This document shows positions 33,570 through 45,712 of a stretch of 64,000 nucleotides of DNA, piece after piece (position 1 is the first letter of the stretch; every line of letters begins with the position of its first letter). The notes below the pieces were generated by a model. The model ran no database searches, was not told where the DNA came from, and saw only the letters and a list, made by a program, of their open reading frames with translations. The stretch comes from Oxytricha trifallax. Lineage: Eukaryota; Ciliophora; Spirotrichea; Sporadotrichida; Oxytrichidae. Made by a program: the position numbers and the translations under genes. The stretch spans positions 1 to 64,000 of the forward strand of contig ARYC01000622.1 of assembly GCA_000711775.1 (NCBI GenBank), written 5' to 3'.

Positions 33570-35240
33570 ACACTCATATCTCATTACCGACAGACACCGA
33601 ACAAACTCTTAAGTTATTTTCCCTCGCAAATAACTCTAAATAGTCTATCTGGGAACATGTTTTTCAATGATGTCCTTCGACGCCTCTTGTTTGGCTGTAT
33701 TCTTCCCAGGAATTGTTTCAATGATATCGTAAGCAGTAAAATAGTTCATAATAGGTAGAACATTTCCTTTTAATCTTATGAGGCAAATTTCCTTGCTATG
33801 GCGAACGTGACACCCTTGTCTTTTTTTGTATTTCTTATTTTAATTTTTCTTTATTTAGCAAATAGAATCAACAAATCTATAAGTATATAAATTTAAAATA
33901 TGATTTCCTTATCTGTAGACTTTTATAAGCATGAAAGCAATCGCATCAACAAAATTCTGAGCTACTGTTCACATGAAAGATAGCTTTAATATTGCAAGTA
34001 TTAGATTTTAGTTCATATAGATCTTTCATAGATAAGGTTATAAAAGGAATAAACAGGTTTCTGCACAGTTTTAAAATCTATTGGTAAGGCGTAGTCTATT
34101 GCCACTGATGGAAACTTTTTTCCATATATCTTCTCATGGATACTTGAAAAACTTTTGCAGAAGCTCTTTTAAGTTAAAAATGCATTAATGGTATTAGGGG
34201 ATTTTATTTAATTCTTTTAAAGTTTTTTTTAAATAAATTTTCATCTAATTTTTCTAGGCTGTCTTGGTAAGATTCAAAGATTTCATCATATTGTTATCGT
34301 TCTTCATCGATTTTATCTTTAATCTTAAAGAAATCTACTTGGCTTTGTTGCTAAATTTGCTGAACAGTGTCACTAAGTATCATCTATTTTTTTCTGAGGA
34401 TAATAATTTAAGACTTCTTCTCAAATTCAAGCAAATAATTAAAGCATTTGTTAAATAAATTTGTTAACTGTTTGCTGCTTATGTAAATTACTGACTAATA
34501 AATCATTCTTGTAAATTTATATTTAATGCTAGAGGTTTTTTTTGAGAATTCAGCAAGATGTACTTAACTGTTTGATATAGTTTTATCTTCCGGGCAACTT
34601 CATTGTTTTAATTGTCAGGTGCGACAAAATCAATAATCATTTTCTCAGCTTTTTATATTATTTCTGAATTTAGACGCTTAATTAAATGATTTATCATATG
34701 TTATTTGCATTAAACTCCTCATTAAATTCACATAAAAAATCTGGCTTCCTTTCAGTCGTGTATGTATTTATTCTAATTAAATAGAAATCCATTATCCTAA
34801 AATTTTGAAAGAACTTCATTAAGTTATTATTTCTTGATTTCCATTTTCTAATCACCGCTTTCGAATGAGTCGTAGTCTCTAGTTAATTAGTTTATTTAAT
34901 CTCTACAGTATCAAGTTTTTACTTTAATTGCGTTCTTCAAGTTACACATATTCCTTAATTTTATGGCTCGTCTTTTCATAATCTCTGCCCTCAACTTTTT
35001 TGAAATCTATGAGAGAGAGTGAAATTTTTACGTGCCCATTTATATTTCTTGAAGGCACATGCTGATTTATTTTGTTTAATTGTTTACAATATATGCAGAG
35101 ATATGCCGCTTCTACTTTCCTTTTAGTTGTATGATACTCTGTTAATTTTAGTATCTTTGCCTATTCCCATTGTGTTGATAGTACGTTATAATTATTAATT
35201 CGCTTGTTTGTTTATTTCTAGAATCTATACTTAAAGTTTG
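33570..35240 (-). CDS. Multi-segment minus-strand gene, coiled-coil and Cys/His motif, frames broken
   Basis: From right to left on the - strand: KVEAAYLCIYCKQLNKINQH with a C-x2-C-x8-H-x8-H pattern (about 35110); KQKLDTVEIKQTNQLETTTH and SRNNNLMKFFQNFRIMDFYL (34930-34760); a Gln-rich coiled coil DTVQQIQQQSQVDFFKIKDK (about 34370-34260); SIHEKIYGKKFPSVAIDYAL (34140-34080); and KGNVLPIMNYFTAYDIIETI to IEKHVPRQTIQ (33760-33640). The segments change frame several times with AT-rich gaps, consistent with MDS/IES structure or a decayed gene. Not recognised. Confidence 0.5.
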
Positions 35241-36134
35241 GCTGTAGAATTAATATTTGATTTTAAGTTTAATAATTGTTTACATATTTTAAAGTAACAA
35301 AGTTCATTCACTCTTCCAACCTATTATGAATTTATTATTATATTTTAGTTATTGACTTGATTTAGTTCTTGCTAGGTTTAGCTTTAATTTTATTTATTGC
35401 TTTAATTATGAAACTCCTCTAATGAAAAATATATAAGGCATTATATTTGTCATTACCACCATAAAATTTACATAAGAAGATCATTTAAAGAGTTATAAGC
35501 ATCAATAATATTTCATCTAACTCATTTACGATTAGTGGCTTTAGTATTTTATAAGTAAATTATTTCTGCTTTAAAAAAAAAATATTCTATAATTCCAGTT
35601 ATTTCTATGCATATATTTTGTTATAACATTTTTGGCTGATATCAGTGCTTGTAATTAATTAAATACAGCTGATATTTAAAGTTATTTCCAAAAGCATTAA
35701 AGTAAAGCTCTTATAAATAGATGCCTTTATTAAAAAAGTCTATATACGTTATTGTGCTAAACTTTATATAATTTTAATAAAACTCAAATTAAAAGTATTA
35801 CTTTTTTGTATGAATTTTTTACAATAAAAAATAAGCTAGTAAATTTATTTTGAAGTACATATGCTACTTATTGAAGTCAAAATTAGTTGTAACTTTTTAT
35901 AAGGCAATATATAGGGATTATAAAATAAAGTGATTAAAAAACGTAAAACTCAAATTATTTAGTTTTAATATTAGTTTGTATTAAAATTAGATAGCGATTA
36001 TATCAGCGCTATTTTTAAGCTGATATCATCTCACCATAAATGTCTTAGATATAAAAGTAAATAACAGTATAATTATTGTAAATAGTGTACAATTTAAGTT
36101 AAAATTTAAAACAACTCCTAAAATCTATTTAATG
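35241..36134. other. AT-rich DNA with repeated GCTGATATC motif
   Basis: No gene. The palindromic motif (A)GCTGATATCAGC or close variants occurs near 35635, 35677 and 36029 and again after the palindrome at 36911. Confidence 0.35.
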
Positions 36135-36895
36135 TAAGGTAAAATTTTTGTAGCGTAAGATAATGAATTGATTAATCAAAATTGATGAATTCTTAAATAT
36201 AGAGAAAAATCATAAAAGTCTTAAATAAGGGGAAATATAAAGAATTTATAGAGTTTTGAAATTTAATTATCTCTAGAAGTATATTACAGATATACGCAAG
36301 ATATTCTGACGGTGGAGCGAAGTTTCGCTCCAAATATAATAAAATGACGTCTGCAGAGGTGCATCTTGAAAAAGTCAGCTTGCTATACGGGAAACCACTT
36401 TTTGATTTTGACCCTCTTTTTAATTAAGAATACTATTAATTATAATAAATTTAATAAAAATTGTTTTAATTTTTAATTAAAACTTAAATAATTTTAACGT
36501 AATTAAATTTCTCTATTAAGAATTAAGATTAGTGATAAATTATAAATTTAGAGAATTGCGCAAATTTAAATTTTATTAAATTTATTATAATTAATAGTAT
36601 TCTTAATTAAAAAGAGGGTCAAAATCAAAAAGTGGTTTCCCGTATAGCAAGCTGACTTTTTCAAGATGCACCTCTGCAGACGTCATTTTATTATATTTGG
36701 AGCGAAACTTCGCTCCACCGTCAGAATATCTTGCGTATATCTGTAATATACTTCTAGAGATAATTAAATTTCAAAACTCTATAAATTCTTTATATTTCCC
36801 CTTATTTAAGACTTTTATGATTTTTCTCTATATTTAAGAATTCATCAATTTTGATTAATCAATTCATTATCTTACGCTACAAAAATTTTACCTTA
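36135..36895. repeat. Long palindrome (foldback element), 325-bp arms
   Basis: The arms 36135-36459 and 36571-36895 are exact inverted copies as far as I can align, with a 111-bp spacer. The ends read TAAGGTAAAA / TTTTACCTTA, nearly the same as the palindrome at 22666. Each arm carries an inner hairpin GGAGCGAAGTTTCGCTCC (36315-36332 and 36698-36715). No coding potential. It sits 165 bp left of TBE-d. Confidence 0.85.
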
Positions 36896-37221
36896 TTAAT
36901 CATTATAAAGAGCTGATATCAGCCCTCTTATTAAAATAGATAAAATTAATCTAATAAATCAAGTATTTTCAGTTGTAAAAGTATAAAAGGGAAAAATATA
37001 TCTATTAGAAAAATTTAAAGGTTATTTATAAAATACAGCTTAAGAGGATGACTTACCAATCAAAACCCCAAAACCCTTTCAGTAGTTTGATTGAGTTTTT
37101 GATTGATAAAAGTAGACTATTAGTGCATACTTTATTAGGGTTTTAATAGGGTTTATGTAGGGGTTTAATGTTTAAATATTAGTAATTTAACAGAGTATAA
37201 CAAGCGAGTTTTTAAAATATT

Positions 37222-38672
37222 TCACACAAACATAAGCTTAGAGTCATGTGGCAGTTCTCTGAATTTTATCTTTCTAAGTTGATGTTTGATTGTTTCTATT
37301 GTTTGTTAATTCTCTTAGCTTGGCTTGATAATAGTTGAGTATGCAAGTTCTCTGAGACCTCCATTTATTTTATTTTTATCGAGATATTGTTTGATTCTCT
37401 GCTTAGAATCTCTCTCACCCCTGCAGCTAAAGTAATCGTTTCTTGGCATGTCGCTCTCTATTATTATTACTGCTAGAGCCCAGATATCCCATTAAGTGTC
37501 TCCATCTCTCCAATCCTCTCTCTCTCTGGGAAATATCCAGGAGTGCCGTATACATTTCCTTATGCAGAGGCTTGCACTCTTTGAGCTCTGTTGAAGTCAA
37601 TAATAAAAACTCTAAGAGGCTGAAAGTTTATCATGATGTTCTCTGGCTTTAAGTCTCTATGAACATAACCAAGCTTGTGAAGCTCTTCAATCCCCTCAAC
37701 TATCTGCTATACTATCTAGCCAATTTATCTCTGACATCTATTGTCAGATAAGAATTCTCTGTAAGTCATTTCAAGTAAAGGAAGCCTGAAGGCTACATGA
37801 TCTTTACCAAGTAAAATAGCATCAAGCTAGATGATATGCCTGCACTCATTTAACTTTGCCTTTTAAAGAGCATAATACTCATTAGCAAATTCCATTTGGA
37901 ACTTGTCATCAGCAAGGAAGTAATTGAAAGGATATATCTTGTAAGCATATTAGTCATCAGTAATTACTCTCTTCTCAACTTTATCTTCAAGAGTAAGGTA
38001 GCTTTCTAGGCAAGAATCTAAGTCAATAATTTTTAATATAGGAATCTTCATTGCCTCAATTTTAACCATTATTTTATTGATCTCAGAGACTGGAAAGTTC
38101 TTGACTGCTTTCTTCATTTTAACTTACTTCTAGACTTCAACTCTAAGAGACTCCACTGGGTTTCTTGATCTTCTCTTTTAGAGGAATTTATTACCAGTAG
38201 GTTCATGAATAAAGACAAAACTTTAATTGTGCTTTTTCTTTAAGTGCACTTTGAGATCTCTAGTATGAGAATATGGCTTCGCACAGAACTCACAGACATA
38301 CTTCCCATCTTTCTTTTAATGCTTTAGATATAACCTTGCCATATCGTTGTGTATATCTCTCAAGTGTCTTTTATAAGTCGACTTGTAAGGGAAAACTTTA
38401 TTGCATTCTTTGCATTAATAGTCAACTTTAGCTGGAATTTATTAATGCTCTATGGCGGGTTGTTTAACCTCCTCCTCAATTTGCACAGCTTCTTTGATAA
38501 CATCTTGCTTAACTTATATTTAAATCTCAAAGCTAGACTGGTCAAAGTTGTCATAAGTAGGCTCCCACTGAGTACAAGCGTCTCTGGTCTCTACTTTTCT
38601 TGGTTGCTGGAATGATAATTTTTATTGACTTTACCCAAGTAATGCCGCTCTTCTCAAAAGGTTAGCGCTCAT
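37222..38672 (-). pseudogene. TBE 57-kDa zinc-finger/kinase gene, single +2 frameshift
   Basis: It starts MSANLLRRAALLG at 38672 and ends at the TGA at 37222-37224. Two C2H2 fingers (C-x2-C-x12-H-x4-H) sit in about residues 95-160. The kinase-like half carries LGYVHRDLKPEN, IIDFNRAQ and GTPGYFPERE. Asp of DFN and Asp of HRD are present; a glycine-rich loop is not recognisable. The only lesion is an expanded GA run near 37522 (GAGAGAGAGAGG for GAGAGAGAAG), adding 2 bp. The span of 1451 nt is 483 codons plus 2, in agreement. A dinucleotide slip like this could also be a sequencing error. Confidence 0.88.
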
Positions 38673-39239
38673 TTTAGTTTGCTGATATATTTTATTATAA
38701 TAATGATAAAATATACCTTGATAAACTTTAATAGTCGAGTATAAGACACTCTGGTAGATTTTCGGCTGAGAGGTTAGAAAATTAAACAACCATAAAAGAC
38801 TGTAAGTTGACATATTTTATGAGAATTTTATTCATTTTAGTAGTAAATTAAAATACTCCTAATGAAGTTTTGTTTCTCTAGGAGGTCCTCCAAATCAAGT
38901 TTGAACTTAATTTGGAGGTAAAGTTATTGAAAATTTTTTAATTTAATATGCTCCTCATTAAGTTTTAACCTTAAAATTTAACTCCTAATAAAGTTTTAAC
39001 TTAATTTGGAGGACCTCCTAAAATAATTAAACATTATTAGGAGCAATTTAATGGAGATAGATTGATAAAAATGGAAATCAATCTGTGAAACTTGGAGCAA
39101 GTTTTTCAATGCTTCTCCGCATATCTTTTAAAGGTTGACCTCCAGTAGGTCCTCCATATTAGTAATAAGATTTTAATAAACTTAGAATGGATATCCATAA
39201 TTTTAAATTTCATTAACATTTCTAGAAAGATGAAGAAAG
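38673..39239. promoter_or_regulatory. TBE central divergent region (CTCCTAAT-type repeats)
   Basis: This gap lies between divergent start codons. It has several copies of an AGTTTTAACTTAATTTGGAG / CTCCTAATAAAG type repeat in both orientations (38850-39040). The AGGTTGACCTCC box is at 39132-39143, 97 bp before the 22-kDa ATG. Confidence 0.5.
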
Positions 39240-40027
39240 ATGGAGTATATGAATGATGCAATGAAGAGAATTTAATCTCAAGATTTAATAGGAAAATTTC
39301 GAAGTAAAAAGGACCTCTATAGATATTTGATAGCAAGGTAAGTTCTTAAGTAAGATTAATAAATCCATTATAGTTCGATTGTTCTTACCAACTCAGGAAG
39401 AACAAAAATCTCATTCTTAAAAGCCTTACTAAGTGAAAAGAAAAAAGCTTTTAAGACCAATGAAATTAGGATAATAGAGATACCTAACTACCCAGAAATA
39501 TCAGTAACAAACCTCTATGACGATGCTATGAGTGATCCAGATGTAGCTCTCTACCTTCCATCAAAGCAACAACTCTCTAATAAGCTGCCAGAGAGAAACT
39601 TCGTCTTTGGCGTCCTTGCAACTCTGAAACCTGAGTACTTAAATGAAGTTATTCAAGAAGCTCACAAGAAACGCTACAGCATCTCTCCTGAAGAAAAAGA
39701 GAAGCAAGATATTAAAATAAGCGACACCTGGCTCTAGGAACTTCAAAAGCATCCTTTCATCTCAAGTAAGCCTAGCCATCTAACTTTATAGAAAAACCTG
39801 GTACTGCTATATAATTGATGAAAGAGCGCAGCAAATTAAACAGAGAGAGAAAGTCTCAAGTAAAACATGAATCAAGTAAGAGACTCTTCAAAGATTTATA
39901 AAAGCCAGAAGAGATGAACATAGATGCAGGAGCTGGCACTAAGAGAAGAAACATAAGCCCAAGCAAGCCTTAAGAGGAAGAAAAGAAAGAGAAGCCAAAT
40001 CCCTTTACAGGCAAATACAATATGTGA
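39240..40027 (+). pseudogene. TBE 22-kDa gene, one frameshift
   Basis: It starts MEYMNDAMKRIQSQDLIGKF and ends at the TGA 40025-40027. Introns are 39338-39373 (36 nt) and 39766-39791 (26 nt), at the same sites as in the other copies. A missing G in GGAAGGAAC near 39402 shifts the frame just after intron 1; beyond it the frame is intact, with IPNYPEISVTNLYDDAM, LSNKLPERNFVFG and a basic tail. Unknown function. Confidence 0.85.
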
Positions 40028-40033
40028 ACTTAT

Positions 40034-41083
40034 TAATTCGTTTAAATCTAAAACTTATTTATAAACACAAAATCTACCTTCTCTTGAACACACTTTAGCT
40101 TTCTCATCACTGACTCTCTTAGCAGCACTCTTAATAAAATCGACTGTATCTATCTTCAAGTCATGCATCAAGTGATAGAGTAAGAGTTTCTTGTAGTGGC
40201 CTTTCAATAACCCCCAATATAATTCAATTCCATTGAACTGAGGACTGTAGGGAACATTAAATACAGGTGTTATGTTTAGGCGTTCATATTCCTTCCTTGT
40301 GTCTTTAGTTTTATGGACAGATAAGTTATCTACAAACAGAATAATCTCTTAGTCGGCGTACTTATCTCTGAGTTATTGCAAGAACTTTATGTATTATTCG
40401 GTCTTTATTGAGCGAGGGTGGATAACATAAGTCTCGAGGCCACTATCTTCACTTATTCCACCGAGAATAGCATGAGTTTACACCTTGACCTTTTAGTCAT
40501 ATAATTCAATATTGCTATATCTTTTATACCAAGACCTTGATATGAAGGTATTAAACGTGAATACTGCCTCATCAGCGTGTATGAACTTAATGATATTAGT
40601 AATAGCCCTCTGCATTTAATCGAATATATATTTTAAATTATCCTTATAAAATGGAACATTAAAATCAATCACTCTCTTAATGCGATTGACTGTCTTGTAA
40701 GATATTCCGTTCTTTTTATATATGTTAGCTATCGATTAAGCAGAGATATGAAGCTCAGGAAATTGGCGATGAAACATCACAGCTCTCTAGGACAGAGAGA
40801 AGTGAGCCCAGTATTAAAGAGTCTTATCATTAATAAGATAATCGATATGATGCTGCTAAAATTTAAGAGGTCTTTTAGGCTTAGAATTAAGTTGCTATCT
40901 CTTTAAATTCAATGCTAATAGACAGTGAGACCTCACAGTTGCAGGAGATTTATGGAGCAGTCTTGCTATAGATGTGTAATTAAGGATAGGTTTGAGTTGA
41001 TCACTATAATCATCGCACCCATAACGCAACTTAAACAATAAATCTATATACTCAATGTCATAAACTGACCCCAAACTTCGCAT
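40034..41083 (-). CDS. TBE 42-kDa DDE transposase, open frame of 350 codons, stop codon lost
   Basis: It starts MRSLGSVYDIEYIDLLFKLR at 41083. The frame is open for 350 codons with TAA/TAG as Gln. The DDE triad is Asp in FIHADEAVF, Asp in LFVDNLSVH and Glu in NGIELYWG. There are 34 residues between the second Asp and Glu, the DD34E spacing of Tc1/mariner enzymes. The codon that is TGA in the other copies reads TTA here (40034-40036), so translation would run on antisense to the 22-kDa gene for about 90 codons. This is the most intact transposase in the window. Confidence 0.92.
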
Positions 41084-41221
41084 ATACTCACTTAAATTAC
41101 TAACATTTAAACATTAAACCCCTACATAAACCCTATTAAAACCCTAATAAAGTATGCACTAATAGTCTACTTTTATCAATCAAAAACTCAATCAAACTAC
41201 TGAAAGGGTTTTGGGGTTTTG

Positions 41222-41709
41222 AATGTAAAACAAGGTTTCTAAATCTAATAGATTACCTAAAAGTATAAAATTTAACTTTAACTAGAAGTAATTTTCCTTA
41301 AATATTTTTAATTTTAGATTAACAATGGAACTGTAGGAAATTAGGATTAAAATTATTTTGTATAATGAAATAAAAATACTTTGGTCCTCAACTCAAAATT
41401 GAATCTGCTGATTAAAATATTCATATTTATTTACTTTGTTTTGAATATTTTAATTTATAGTTTATACTTTTATCTGAGTTAATATTAGTAGATTGGTGCC
41501 TAAAACTTTTCTCATAAAAGAATCAAATCTGATTTCCAGTATTACAATTATTAAAAAAAATTGAGTAAGCGTGAGTTTGGAAGCGTATTAATTTTATTTA
41601 TACTATTATTCTTTCATAATTCCAAAAACATACTCATATCCAAGCATTAATTTAAATTAATTATTTATTATTATTTTATTTAATAATAGTAGCAGAGTGT
41701 AAGCGCAAT
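41222..41709. other. AT-rich spacer between TBEs
   Basis: No gene or repeat recognised; some frames show weak coding character only. Confidence 0.3.
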
Positions 41710-42919
41710 CAAGACCCCAAAACCCCTTAATCAGTTTTATATGTGTTTTGATTGATGAGGGTAATGTTGGCGATTAGGGTTTCTTTTTGATTTGTTTCAT
41801 TTTTGTTGTTAGATTCAATGTAATTCATTATTTTCATGGTTGAGATCTTTGATATTTTATTTTTTATCATCACTACATCTACATTAATGCTATGTAGAAA
41901 TGATTTCATTACGAAATTTTTAATGAAAGTACATTAATTGTTTGCTTTGCTTAATTAATTAGAAAAGATAATTTTATGAAAGAATTTTCTTTTAATTCTT
42001 AGGAACTCCATTTTTTTTAAATCTTTTGGTACCAACTTAGAAATAATTCAGATTAGTACTGGTACCAATTAGGTTTTAAACCATTTTAGAACTTTTCCAT
42101 CAAAACCTCATTAGTTTAAAACTAGGTACTAATTAAGTTTTGGTACTAATAAATTGGTACCAATTAAAATTAAACAAATTTAGTACAGGTAATAATTAAA
42201 TTAATACAAATTTAGTCTTAGTTTAATGGAATTTAATTGGTTAAAATGGATTTCTATTTCTGAAATTTGTTACAGATTTTGCAAACTTTCACCATTTCTC
42301 TACACGGTTGACCTTCTATTAGATACGCATATGCTATATGTGTCCTAAAATTAATAGAAACTATAAATACAAAATTTAAAGATTGATATCCATTTATAAT
42401 ACTTCTGGAACTAAATCATTCCATGATTATGGATATCAATCACCTTAAAATCACTCATTTTATGCATATTTTTCATTTCATTTTTACTTATGCTACCAAA
42501 CTTTTTTCTATTGGACGAAAATACGATGATAAAGAACACTAGCAAAAAGAAATGAAAGTGTTGGTTGAATTGATTTTAAAAATATCTTTTTGTGAAAACT
42601 TAAAAAATATTTGTGATTTTATGCCAAATTTTTAAAAAGATGCAATCATCTAAATTTATAAAAACGATCAGTAAAAGTAATAACTTATGAAAAAATGTAA
42701 AAGATATAAAATTGATTTTTTTAAAATAAAAATGCTATAACATGTATATAAATATGAAAACATACAAGTTTTGCATTAAAATAATGATCATTTTAAATCT
42801 TCAAAATTTGATAACTAGAGTGAATATGATGCTCTCTCGCTCAAATAAACCCTAATCCGCAACATTACCCTTATCAATAAAAAAACATATAAAACTCATT
42901 AAGGGGTTTTGGGGTTTTG
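41710..42919. mobile_element. Non-autonomous mini-TBE (TBE-e), 1210 bp
   Basis: It starts CAAGACCCCAAAACCCC and ends GGGGTTTTGGGGTTTTG, with AAT duplications at 41707-41709 and 42920-42922. Subterminal inverted repeats (TTGATTGATGAGGGTAATGTTG / its inverse) run about 75 bp. The middle (42030-42360) matches the TBE central region, including GGTACCAATTAG repeats and a CGGTTGACCTTC box (42305-42316). All three genes are absent. An inverted ATGGATATCAATC motif is near 42386-42442. Confidence 0.88.
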
Positions 42920-44239
42920 AATACATATTATCGATGAAGAAAACAATTAAACTCTCCAAAACAGTCAAAATTCGAATAATATAGAATAAAATTAAGATAC
43001 TCAAGAAAAAAACTTATTGAATAGATTTTAAGAGTTAAAAATTATGTATTCAATAAATTTTATATAAAAAGTTTATTTATTTTTAATTAGTTAAAAGAGG
43101 ATTCTGATATATATCAATGCTAAGATTACAAAAATAAAAATGAAAAAGATTAATCATCTTTAAACAAAAACCATAGGTTAAAATATACATAAATTAAATA
43201 ATTATCTGTAAAAATTATTATTTCACTATTAAGTTAGAATATAAAAAGAACTCATAATATCAGTTCTTGAACAATGATGCTGAAAAAAGTATTAGCACAT
43301 GCTATTTAATTGAAATGATTAGACGCAAGAAAATGTAGCTTGAGCATTAAAAGTATTATTATATATAAACCAAAAAATATTTTCATTAAAAAATATCAAA
43401 GAAAAGTTCTTATTAGAAAAAGACATCAAAGAAAATAGCAAAGAGAGATCTTTTTTTATCATATATTTATATATTAATTACAATCCTTCTAGAATAATTC
43501 TTCCATAAATCATGATTAAAAGTATAATAATAAATCTCAAAATAGTAAATAAAATAATTAATCTATCATATTTTTTTTCCATTTACCCCAAGACCCCTTT
43601 TACATTTCTGTTTATATTTATAACTAAGCTTTTGAAGCAATTATTAACATAATTAATCTAACTCTTGTTAAAGATTAAACCAGAATAAATCAAACTAATT
43701 AATGATTTAATTTATATTTTTAATTCAGTCCGCATGCAGATTTGAATGAAACTTAAAAAAATAATATTTATTAAATTTACACATAGTTTTTAAATATAAA
43801 CTTCCTTATAAATTACAGAAAATACAGCTGAAAATTAAATTCAATACTAACAGTACTTATATACCACAAAGTTCAATAATTATAGATATAAAATACATAT
43901 ATTATATTAATAAAAATAATAAATTAAATAGTTGAGAAAGGGTTCTGATAACTCTGATAACTTTAACAACTTTAAACTCTAAGAAACTTCATAATTATTG
44001 AATTAAAAATTAAATGCTGACTTTAATGAAAATTAAAATTTGTTCGATAGATAGAAAAATAAAAAAATAAATGATGGTATAATTAACAATTAATATATTT
44101 TATAATAGAAAATAAGTTCAAATATTGTAGGAATATATTCGAAATTGGAAAATTAGTTTTTATTAAATTAATTATAAATCAAAGTATTGGCAGTTAAAGT
44201 TGACCAATTTAATTTGATTAAAACACCTCGAAATTCAAT
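42920..44239. other. AT-rich DNA, no gene seen
   Basis: It is about 80% AT with no coding island, RNA gene or repeat recognised. Confidence 0.4.
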
Positions 44240-44400
44240 AAATTATACCCTCACATTAAAGTGGATTTATCTCGCTCCAGGGATGCGATAGATAGTACCG
44301 CCGATAACAAAATCAAGCTAATTTTGAATTCTCTATCAAATGAGCACTAGATCGTTTAAATTGGACAACTTTAACTGCCACGAATTTAATATATTTTAAA
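44240..44400 (+). CDS. MDS-like coding island, left of TBE-f
   Basis: The + frame KVDLSRSRDAIDSTADNKIK continues LILNSLSNEHQIVQIGQLQL. It is GC-enriched, uses TAG/TAA as Gln and is flanked by AT-rich DNA. It is probably part of the multi-MDS gene that resumes at 45070. Confidence 0.5.
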
Positions 44401-45069
44401 TATAATTATAATTAATTTCTCAATTTTGAATGTATTCCTAAAATAGTCAAATTAAAATTGAAAACTTTCAAGGTGAGACGATTAAAAGCCCTTTATTAAA
44501 TGAAATTATTATTTACATTTATACAATTAAATTTTAGTTAATCATTTTTATTTAAGAATCTTTACCTCCAATTAACATAAAATAAAAGAAAAAGTCAAAC
44601 AATTATTCATTAGGTCTTTAACAGTTATACTTTCTCAAATAAAAATGTTTATATGGTTAATTTCCTCCTTATATAAGTATAAATGTTTATTAATAGTACA
44701 AAAATATTATTTTTTATTTTTAAATTTCTTTTATAAAGAATATTTATAGAATTAAAAGACTTTATTAAAATTGTATAATTATTTATACTTTTAAAGTTAA
44801 ACTTATTGTGACCGGAAATGATCTTTAAATAACCCTTTTATCAATTTTTAATGACTAATTGAATTTTTATTGTTTAAAAAATTTATATTTTTCCAATTAA
44901 ATTTTGATCGTCATGTTAACAAAAATTTACAATTAAAATTTAAGCATTTCAGCAAGTAAATTATTTATAATTTCATTTATAAGACATGGAGTATATTTTT
45001 CTATTTCAGAATAATATAGATGTATCTTCATTATAATTAAAATTTTTTAAATTGATATAAAGAAAAATT

Positions 45070-45410
45070 AAAATTGGGCTAGCAATTCCAAAATCCCATA
45101 AGTTTCAATTAATCATCGATTTCTTAAAATACTATGGGGTAAAGCATATTTGATATACTAAGTCCTAAAAAACTAAAGAACAGATTTATAACATCTTCAA
45201 CTAAGCACATTAATCAAGGTTTGTCATACAATAAGCTATAATTATTTATGAAAATTAAATTTTAAACTAGGTACATCTCCAGATTAAAGGGATAACAGTT
45301 ATGAGATTTATCCCTCCTCTAAATATTCACTTTATGTTTTGTAGTCAGATAGAGTTTTTGGCTATGAGTAATAGTAATAGAAAAACTATGTGTATGCGAG
45401 CAAAATATGG
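45070..45410 (+). CDS. MDS(s) of a gene split by TBE-f, with an intron
   Basis: The + frame QFQNPISFNQSSISQNTMGQ, then FDILSPKKLKNRFITSSTKH, then a 52-nt GT-AG intron (45219-45270) or an IES with pointer AGGT. After removal the frame continues NQGTSPDQRDNSYEIYPSSK and VLQSDRVFGYEQQQQKNYVY. It is hydrophilic, Ser/Gln/Asn-rich. The gene appears to continue beyond TBE-f (45612-49681). Confidence 0.6.
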
Positions 45411-45712
45411 ATTCATATTTTTTTTTAATTAAACAAAATAATATATTTAAAAATATACAAGTTTTAATCAATTTAGTTTTAGTGACAATTTGATATTTTG
45501 AGGAAAAATAAAAAATATGAAAAAGTGAAAAGTTATTAATTTTATCTATAATTTAATTTACAACTTTTTGAATAAAATTAGGCCACAAGCTCGAAAACTA
45601 TTTCTCGCACTCAAAACCCCAAAACCCCTTAATGAGATTTATAAGTGCTTTGATTTGTAGGGTATAGTTGAGGTCTTATTGGGTTAGTAGAGAAATTAGG
45701 CCAATTTGCAAA

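Larger units (their letters stand above)
37061..41221. mobile_element. Full-length TBE transposon (TBE-d), 4161 bp, best preserved
   Basis: It starts CAAAACCCCAAAACCC (37061) and ends GGGTTTTGGGGTTTTG (41221). The flanks are perfect AAT duplications (37058-37060, 41222-41224). Inverted terminal repeats are 129 bp (37061-37189, 41093-41221). The gene order is the same as in TBE-c. Ends and genes group it with TBE-a and TBE-h. Confidence 0.97.
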
